From an uncultured Porphyromonadaceae bacterium (GTDB lineage: Bacteria > Bacteroidota > Bacteroidia > Bacteroidales > Muribaculaceae): a DNA stretch of 20,252 nucleotides. The notes under the pieces are model-generated. The model did no database searches. It saw only the letters and a list, made by a program, of their open reading frames with translations, and was not told where the DNA came from. Shown piece after piece: positions 15,354 to 20,252 of the stretch (position 1 is its first letter; each line of letters begins with the position of its first letter). Made by a program: the position numbers and the translations under genes. Location of the stretch: contig CABQCA010000028.1 of assembly GCA_902462525.1 (NCBI GenBank), positions 1 to 20,252 of the forward strand. Reading direction: 5' to 3'.

Positions 15354-16540
15354 TGCATCGGTTACTTTTCTCCATCCTTTTTGTGCTGTGCCTGAGCTCG
15401 TGCCACAAGGCTGATCACAATATGCTTGACGTCGAAAGCGACGTAGAGGCACCGCTCGATTCTCTTTTTGGTTCAATGTTCGGTCCGCGGGAGCCTGGAG
15501 CTGTCGTGGGGGTTGTGTATGAGGGCCGTGCGCTGTATCTCGGCGGATTTGGTCTGGCACGCCTTGACACAGGCGAGCCGTTCACAGATTCTACGTCGAC
15601 AAACATAGTGTCGGCTACGAAAATGTTTACATCCACTGCTGTAATGAAGCTGGTGGAGCAAGGCCGCCTGTCGCTCTATCAGACTCTCGACGATTTTTTC
15701 CCTGATTTCAAGTCGCCGGTATTTAAAAAAATAACGATACGGAATATACTGTCGCATACTTCAGGGCTGCCCGACAAGCGACCGAAAAACCGTGCGGAGT
15801 GGCGTTTTTACCTTCTCAAGCATGAATCGCAGTTCGGGCGCGAACGCGACTATATGCTTTATGGCCGCGAGAATGAGATGATACGCTTTTTTGAAACCGT
15901 CGACAGTCTTGAGAATGAACCGGGCACCGTTTTCAGTTATCAGGATCCGCCGTTCATGCTGCTTAAAACGGTGATAGAGAAAGCGGCGGGGATGCCATTT
16001 GAGAAGTATATGGCCGACAGCATTTTCGGCCCTGCGGGAATGAGCGAGACTGTTTTTTTCGATCCCGATAAATATCCCGACAATATGGCTCATGGTTATA
16101 CGCGCCCTGACAGTGATGTCGACGAAGAAACATTCGTCAGCCGCGACGGCCGGTGGGCCGAGTATGATTACGGGGAGTCGCCGTTCTTTGCCACAAGTGC
16201 CGACCGTGGGATTTTTACCACTTCCCGCGATTATTTCAAATGGCTGAAAGCATATACCAGCAAGACCATAAGTACGAAAGGACTTGAGAAACGTCGACAA
16301 TGGCAGATAGGGACTCAGATGCCCGATGTCGGTTATGGTCTGGGTATGTTTGTGGAAGACCGCGAGGGTTTTCCCTATAAGTGCTTCCACATGAGCAACA
16401 ACGGCGGCTTTTCTATTTACCAGTGCTATTATCCGGACCATGACCTGTTTATGTTCGTTTTTTCCAACCGGCCGGACTGGGACCGTCTCGAAATCGGCCA
16501 TAAAATCGATGATATCTTCCGCCGCATCGGCTGGATATGA
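15350..16540 (+). CDS. Serine hydrolase lipoprotein, class C beta-lactamase family, divergent active site
   Basis: A 396-residue lipoprotein (lipobox CLSSC) of the beta-lactamase/D-alanyl-D-alanine carboxypeptidase/esterase family. The nucleophile motif is SATK (Ser88, Lys91). The usual Y-x-N motif is Y-Q-D at 197-199, and the third motif is HMS at 347-349, where the following paralogue has HTG. The signature ILSHTSGLPD is intact, so the fold is certain but activity is not. Members cleave or transfer peptides or esters in the periplasm; most are not resistance enzymes. ATG 15350 overlaps the glycosyltransferase stop; ATG 15353 would give one residue less. The next gene is a clear paralogue, so this is a tandem duplication. 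Confidence 0.85.
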   Translation: MMHRLLFSILFVLCLSSCHKADHNMLDVESDVEAPLDSLFGSMFGPREPGAVVGVVYEGRALYLGGFGLARLDTGEPFTDSTSTNIVSATKMFTSTAVMKLVEQGRLSLYQTLDDFFPDFKSPVFKKITIRNILSHTSGLPDKRPKNRAEWRFYLLKHESQFGRERDYMLYGRENEMIRFFETVDSLENEPGTVFSYQDPPFMLLKTVIEKAAGMPFEKYMADSIFGPAGMSETVFFDPDKYPDNMAHGYTRPDSDVDEETFVSRDGRWAEYDYGESPFFATSADRGIFTTSRDYFKWLKAYTSKTISTKGLEKRRQWQIGTQMPDVGYGLGMFVEDREGFPYKCFHMSNNGGFSIYQCYYPDHDLFMFVFSNRPDWDRLEIGHKIDDIFRRIGWI

Positions 16541-16570
16541 TTGAGGGGCGAGTTTAATAAAGTTTCGAAA

Positions 16571-17698
16571 GTGAAAAAAGTTAAGATATTGGTTTTGCTG
16601 GCAGGGCTGCTGTGCTGTTCGTGTTCGCGGACGTCTACGGCTCCGATTCCGGCCGTGCGGCTCGATTCTCTGCTTGCGGCGACATTTCCCGCCGACGGCC
16701 CCGGCGCACTTATGATGGTTTTCGATTCCGACTCGGTGCTCTACACCGGCACTGTCGGGCTGGCGACTCTCGACCCGGCGTCGCCGGTTACCGACAGCAC
16801 GATGTTCAACATCTGTTCTGTGTCGAAACAATTCGCCGCAGCGGCACTTCTGCGTCTTCAGGAGCAAGGTCTGCTGTCGCTCTCCGATTCTGTAAGCAAA
16901 TATTTTCCGCAGTTTGAATCGCCTGTTTTCCGGAGGATTACACTGGCGCATCTGCTGTCGCACACAAGCGGCATACCCGATGCCCGACCGCGCACCGAGG
17001 AGCAGTGGCGGCGCTACCGGCTTCGCAATGAGTCGATATTCGACTCTGTGGCCGACTTCAGGCGTCTCTCACTTGAGGATGAGTCGGTGCGCTATATGGT
17101 CCATCTCGATTCGCTCGCTTTCGAACCCGGTACGGCCTACGAATATCAGAATCCCACATATCAGCTTGTGTACTATATTGTTGAGCAGGTGACGGGTGTG
17201 CCGTTCGACCGATGGATGCACGACAATATCTTCGGGCCTGCCGGAATGAAGCGCACCGTCTACTTCGAGCCTCACCGGCAGATTCCTGACATGGCGCACG
17301 GTTACGAACGCACCGGCGGCAGCTGGCATGAGAGCGATTATGGTGAGGCCAACTTTTTCCCAACTAAGGCCGATGGAGGCATCTACACCGACGGCCACGA
17401 TTACGCCCGCTGGCTGCAGAGTCTTTTCGGGGGCAAAGTGTTGTCGGACAGCTTGCTTATGGCGGCTACCACTCCTGTCATTGCCACCGATATTCCCGAC
17501 ACGGGTTATGGCTACGGTTTTTTCATCGAGCAGCGGCCCGATGCGCCCCGCAAAGTGTACCACACCGGCGACAACGGCGGTTTCTTTATTTATGAAGCCG
17601 CTTTTCCCGAGCGGAATCTCTTCTACCTTGTATTTTCGAACCAGAACGAATGGGTGCGCGAGGACTTCGCTGCCAAGGTCGATTCGATTCTTTTTTAG
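16571..17698 (+). CDS. Serine hydrolase lipoprotein, class C beta-lactamase family, complete active site
   Basis: A 375-residue lipoprotein and paralogue of the preceding gene, to which it aligns along its full length (LLSHTSGIPDARP, IFGPAGM, NGGF, VFSN). All three active-site motifs are canonical for the class C/esterase group: SVSK (Ser83, Lys86), YQN (192-194) and HTG (331-333). It is probably an active periplasmic or surface esterase, transpeptidase-like enzyme or carboxypeptidase; the substrate is unknown. There is no in-frame ATG near the front. GTG 16571 gives a compact signal peptide (KKVKILVLLAGLLCCSC), while TTG 16541 would add ten residues; I prefer the GTG. It begins 30 bases after its neighbour and should share its transcript. 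Confidence 0.83.
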   Translation: MKKVKILVLLAGLLCCSCSRTSTAPIPAVRLDSLLAATFPADGPGALMMVFDSDSVLYTGTVGLATLDPASPVTDSTMFNICSVSKQFAAAALLRLQEQGLLSLSDSVSKYFPQFESPVFRRITLAHLLSHTSGIPDARPRTEEQWRRYRLRNESIFDSVADFRRLSLEDESVRYMVHLDSLAFEPGTAYEYQNPTYQLVYYIVEQVTGVPFDRWMHDNIFGPAGMKRTVYFEPHRQIPDMAHGYERTGGSWHESDYGEANFFPTKADGGIYTDGHDYARWLQSLFGGKVLSDSLLMAATTPVIATDIPDTGYGYGFFIEQRPDAPRKVYHTGDNGGFFIYEAAFPERNLFYLVFSNQNEWVREDFAAKVDSILF

Positions 17699-17736
17699 GC
17701 TGTCGGGGGCGCCGCATATTTACCTGTAGGAGGGTA

Positions 17737-17767
17737 TTGCAGAGGCGGGTGAGAGACCGTAATTTTG
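17737..17767 (+). promoter_or_regulatory. Candidate promoter in the gap before cvpA
   Basis: TTG (17737-17739), a 20-base spacer and TAATTTTG (17760-17767) match the Bacteroidetes promoter consensus. No gene starts closely behind it. A terminator hairpin begins 33 bases later, so its product would be a very short RNA. Confidence 0.45.
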
Positions 17768-17772
17768 CATCA

Positions 17773-17829
17773 GAAATATTTACGGAATTGTTTGCTACGG
17801 CCGCAGCGTCGCGAGGCGCCGCGGTTTTT
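17773..17829 (+). ncRNA. Candidate small RNA of about 55 bases
   Basis: A predicted transcript running from the start set by the promoter box at 17760-17767 to the T-run of a terminator at 17825-17829. It has a 5' single-stranded AU-rich part and a GC-rich 3' hairpin. The exact start is an estimate. It resembles no RNA family I know, and the promoter could be a chance match. Confidence 0.3.
17801..17829 (+). terminator. Rho-independent terminator after the serine hydrolase operon
   Basis: The arms CCGCAGCGTC (17801-17810) and GGCGCCGCGG (17815-17824) pair with one A-C mismatch and one G-U pair around a GCGA loop, followed by TTTTT. It lies 102 bases after the second serine hydrolase stop and upstream of the cvpA promoter. 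Confidence 0.65.
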
Positions 17830-17860
17830 GGTGTTTCCGTTTCTCGACGGTCGTGAAATA

Positions 17861-17893
17861 TGTGCCGGATGTCGGGGGAATTTTGTAAATTTG
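17861..17893 (+). promoter_or_regulatory. Promoter of the cvpA-suf unit
   Basis: TAAATTTG (17886-17893) is a perfect -7 box; TGTG (17861-17864) is an imperfect -33 box with a 21-base spacer. The CvpA ATG at 17919 follows 25 bases on. An in-frame TTG at 17898 lies too close to the -7 box to be the start. Confidence 0.6.
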
Positions 17894-17918
17894 CAAATTG
17901 AAACAGCAGGATTGTTTT

Positions 17919-18392
17919 ATGACGATACTCGACTTCATATTGCTTGCTATTATCATCATAGCAGCAGTTACAGGCGCTATCCGCGGCATTGTGTCGCAGA
18001 TAGGAGCCATAGCGGCGTTGCTTGCCGCAATCCTTGTGTGCCGCTTTTTCGGTGCTACAGTAGCCAATGCTCTTGTGAGCAGTGGCTCTGAGCATGAGAC
18101 CACCTGGCGTGTGCTGTGCTATGCACTCCTGTTTATAGCCACTTACTTTGCGGTGTGGCTGTTGGCGCGACTTTTCGGCGCGGCTGTGTCGGCGATGCAC
18201 CTGCGGCCTTTCGACCGTATTGCCGGAGCGCTTTTCCGTGTGGCCGAGTGGCTCATCATCACCAGCGTGGTGCTGAACGTGTATCTGGCGATATCGCCGT
18301 CGGACAGGGCATCGTTCTCCAATCCCGACAAACCCTGGCGAGGTATCACAGTGAGAATAGCTCCCGCTCTGGCAGGGTATATCATAAAATGA
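17919..18392 (+). CDS. cvpA: CvpA family inner-membrane protein
   Basis: A 157-residue protein with four hydrophobic segments (about residues 2-20, 25-47, 62-85 and 98-118). The first helix leads into GAIRGIVSQIGAIAALLAA, the characteristic glycine-rich CvpA region, and the LRPFDRIAGALFR segment precedes the last helix. The family is named for colicin V production in E. coli; its molecular role is not settled, and links to envelope stress and bile tolerance have been reported in enteric bacteria. The start at 17919 gives the standard MTILDFILL opening. It lies 34 bases before sufB, with only a small TGAGC/GCTCA inverted repeat between, so it may share a transcript with the suf operon. Confidence 0.85.
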   Translation: MTILDFILLAIIIIAAVTGAIRGIVSQIGAIAALLAAILVCRFFGATVANALVSSGSEHETTWRVLCYALLFIATYFAVWLLARLFGAAVSAMHLRPFDRIAGALFRVAEWLIITSVVLNVYLAISPSDRASFSNPDKPWRGITVRIAPALAGYIIK

Positions 18393-18426
18393 ACTGAGCG
18401 CCGCTCATTGTCGTTAATCTTCTGAT

Positions 18427-19890
18427 ATGGACAAGACACAACATAAAACCACCGACGAGAGCGTCATAGCCGGCGCTACTTCGGGTGAATATAAATACGG
18501 TTTTACCTCCGACATCGACACCGACATCATTCCTGCCGGCCTGAACGAAGATGTGGTGCGCCGGATTTCGGAACTGAAAGGGGAGCCTGACTGGCTTCTG
18601 GAGTTCCGTCTGAAGGCTTTCCGCTATTGGCAGACGCTGGAACCTCCCACATGGGCGCATCTGCAGATTCCGGATATCGATTTTCAGGCCATAAGCTACT
18701 ATGCGGCTCCTAAAAAGAAGGATGGTCCCAAGAGCCTCGATGAGGTAGATCCCAAGCTGCTCGACACATTCAATCGTCTCGGCATACCCCTCGAGGAGCA
18801 GAAACAGCTGTCGGGCATGGCTGTGGATGCGGTGCTCGACTCGGTGTCGGTGCGCACCACCCACCGCGAGCATCTTGCCGAGCTGGGCATTATCTTCTGT
18901 TCGTTCAGCGAGGCTGTGCGCGAATATCCCGATCTTGTGCGCAAGTACCTTGGAAAGGTGGTGAGCTACCGCGATAATTTCTACGCGGCTCTCAATTCGG
19001 CGGTGTTCTCCGACGGCTCGTTTGTCTATATTCCCAAAGGCGTCCGCTGCCCGATGGAGCTGTCGACTTACTTCCGAATCAATTCGGCCGGCACCGGTCA
19101 GTTCGAGCGCACGCTCATCGTTGCCGACGACGAGGCCTATGTCAGCTACCTCGAGGGCTGTACGGCGCCTATGCGCGACGAGAATCAGCTTCATGCCGCC
19201 ATTGTCGAAATCATTGTCGAGGAGCGGGCCGAAGTGAAGTACTCGACGGTGCAGAACTGGTATGCCGGCGATGCCGAGGGGCGCGGCGGCGTCTATAATT
19301 TCGTGACAAAGCGCGGACTGTGCCGCGGCGACTACTCGAAACTGTCCTGGACGCAGGTCGAGACAGGCTCTGCGATAACGTGGAAATATCCTTCGTGCAT
19401 TCTTGCGGGCCGAGGTTCGCGGGGCGAGTTCTACTCGGTGGCTGTGACAAACAACCGCCAGCAGGCCGACACGGGCACGAAGATGATTCACATCGGTTCG
19501 GAATCGACGTCGACTATAGTGAGCAAGGGCATTTCGGCCGGCCACAGCCAGAACAGCTACCGCGGTCTTGTGAAAGTGGCGGCGACTGCCGAGGGTGTGC
19601 GCAACTACACCCAGTGCGATTCGCTGCTTCTGAGCGGCACTTGCGGAGCGCACACTTTTCCGGTAATCGATGTGGCCAACAGCAGTGCCGTTGTCGAGCA
19701 TGAGGCCACAACATCGAAAATTTCGGAGGATCAGATTTTCTACTGCAACCAGCGCGGCATACCTACAGAGGAGGCAATAGCACTGATTGTCAACGGATAT
19801 GCCAAGGAGGTGATGAATAAACTGCCGATGGAGTTCGCAGTCGAAGCTCAGAAACTTCTGGCGATAACTCTTGAGAATTCGGTAGGGTAA
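18427..19890 (+). CDS. sufB: Fe-S cluster assembly scaffold protein SufB
   Basis: The cytosolic scaffold subunit of the SufBCD complex, which builds iron-sulfur clusters from sulfur supplied by a SufS-type desulfurase. The 487-residue length matches the family. Conserved regions include VFSDGSFVYIPKGVRCPMEL, LEGCTAP, NWYAGDAEGRGGVYNFVTKRG and SCILAGRGSRGEF. The C-terminal block has Cys406 in TCGAHT, and His425-Glu426 in VEHEATTSKISEDQ, the equivalents of residues implicated in sulfur acceptance and cluster assembly in E. coli SufB. It is followed after 82 bases by sufC. The usual Bacteroidetes order would continue with sufD and sufS beyond the window. Confidence 0.97.
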   Translation: MDKTQHKTTDESVIAGATSGEYKYGFTSDIDTDIIPAGLNEDVVRRISELKGEPDWLLEFRLKAFRYWQTLEPPTWAHLQIPDIDFQAISYYAAPKKKDGPKSLDEVDPKLLDTFNRLGIPLEEQKQLSGMAVDAVLDSVSVRTTHREHLAELGIIFCSFSEAVREYPDLVRKYLGKVVSYRDNFYAALNSAVFSDGSFVYIPKGVRCPMELSTYFRINSAGTGQFERTLIVADDEAYVSYLEGCTAPMRDENQLHAAIVEIIVEERAEVKYSTVQNWYAGDAEGRGGVYNFVTKRGLCRGDYSKLSWTQVETGSAITWKYPSCILAGRGSRGEFYSVAVTNNRQQADTGTKMIHIGSESTSTIVSKGISAGHSQNSYRGLVKVAATAEGVRNYTQCDSLLLSGTCGAHTFPVIDVANSSAVVEHEATTSKISEDQIFYCNQRGIPTEEAIALIVNGYAKEVMNKLPMEFAVEAQKLLAITLENSVG

Positions 19891-19972
19891 TTTGGGGCTG
19901 ACATGCCTTTGGAAATGCCGGTGGTTGAAAACCGTCTTTCCACTTAACATTTTAAACAAAAACACACCATAT

Positions 19973-20252
19973 ATGGAAGACTTACTGAAAGTTGAGAACC
20001 TGCGGGCCGGTATTGACGGCAAAGAAATTCTTCGCGGTATCAATCTGACCGTTCGCCCGGGCGAAGTGCATGCCATCATGGGGCCCAATGGCTCGGGCAA
20101 GAGCACACTGTCGGGTGTGCTTGCCGGTGATCCGCGTTTCACCGTTCTTGGCGGCTCGGCCACTCTCGGGGGCAAGGATCTGCTGAGCCTCAGCCCCGAG
20201 GACCGCTCGCATGAGGGTCTTTTTCTGTCGTTCCAGTACCCTGTCGAGATAC
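19973..20252 (+). CDS. sufC: Fe-S cluster assembly ATPase SufC (5' part, cut by window end)
   Basis: An ABC-type ATPase that binds SufB and SufD and powers the rearrangement needed for cluster assembly. The first 93 codons are present. Walker A is GPNGSGKST at 37-45, and the Q-loop glutamine is Gln88 in FLSFQYPVEI, a segment characteristic of SufC. ABC signature, Walker B and switch histidine fall outside the window. The ATG at 19973 gives the family's normal MEDLLKVENL-type opening. The gene is truncated only because the sequence stops, so no defect is implied. It lies 82 bases after sufB, with no terminator recognised between them. Confidence 0.95.
   Translation, partial: MEDLLKVENLRAGIDGKEILRGINLTVRPGEVHAIMGPNGSGKSTLSGVLAGDPRFTVLGGSATLGGKDLLSLSPEDRSHEGLFLSFQYPVEI

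Noticed and set aside
15761..16963. Minus-strand frame of 400 codons across the serine hydrolases
   Set aside because: Antisense to two recognisable lipoprotein enzymes, spanning their boundary, with no domain or start signal.
15350..17698. The two class-C-type serine hydrolases as antibiotic-resistance beta-lactamases
   Set aside because: They are lipoproteins of the broad esterase/peptidase group, with H-x-G in place of K-T-G in the second and an altered set in the first, and they are coupled to a glycosyltransferase. Nothing points to a resistance role.
18393..18410. Small inverted repeat TGAGC/GCTCA between cvpA and sufB as an operator or terminator
   Set aside because: Five pairs with a three-base loop and no T-run; it does not match an iron- or Fe-S-regulator site that I can recognise.
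19891..19972. Possible terminator between sufB and sufC
   Set aside because: Only a very short GGTT/AACC hairpin is present, with no GC-rich stem or T-run attached, so sufB and sufC are taken as one operon.
18382..20175. Long open frame (597 codons) on the minus strand across sufB and sufC
   Set aside because: It is antisense to unmistakable SufB and SufC, and its translation is rich in arginine and histidine with no domain pattern, as expected from a GC-rich codon shadow.

Overview
The window comes from a member of the Bacteroidales, most likely a Muribaculaceae-type gut bacterium. The reasons are that several genes are preceded by the Bacteroidetes promoter pair (TTTG near -33 and TAnnTTTG near -7), start codons mostly sit behind A-rich leaders without a Shine-Dalgarno sequence, and lipoproteins are abundant, including fimbrillin and DUF5119 families largely confined to this order. 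The family-level placement is inference. All supported genes are on the + strand.

Region 1 (1-5716) is a fimbria-like surface cluster of three lipoproteins: a DUF5119 protein, a fimbrillin-family protein and a 1055-residue fimbrillin-like protein with a FISUMP-like C-terminus that looks like a tip adhesin. A strong hairpin terminator lies between the second and third genes and may hold down expression of the third.

Region 2 (5744-8988) is a trpS-rpoN-membrane protein transcription unit with a near-perfect promoter. It is followed by purE (9172-9678), a DUF805 membrane protein with its own promoter and a strong terminator, and then a tight run of pyrE, SRPBCC protein, Rieske-like lipoprotein, SGNH hydrolase and MBOAT acyltransferase (10377-14213). 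The last two form a classic extracytoplasmic O-acylation pair. Each of the two multi-gene units ends exactly at a copy of a 171-bp repeat (8983-9153 and 14208-14378, about 95% identical) with perfect 16-bp terminal inverted repeats and a central hairpin. This looks like a miniature mobile or dispersed intergenic element.

Region 3 (14387-17829) begins with a promoter almost touching the start codon of a family-2 glycosyltransferase, so the mRNA is probably nearly leaderless. The glycosyltransferase gene overlaps the first of two tandem paralogous class-C-type serine hydrolase lipoproteins. The first paralogue has altered active-site motifs. After them come a promoter and a terminator only about 60 bases apart, which may encode a small RNA.

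Region 4 (17861-20252) carries a CvpA-family membrane protein and the start of the suf iron-sulfur assembly operon: a complete sufB, and a sufC cut off by the window end.

No tRNA, rRNA, CRISPR array or transposase gene was seen. There is no gene-free stretch over 300 bases. The longest gaps (about 180-220 bases at 8989-9171, 14214-14426 and 17699-17918) are filled by the two repeats and by the promoter/terminator pair.
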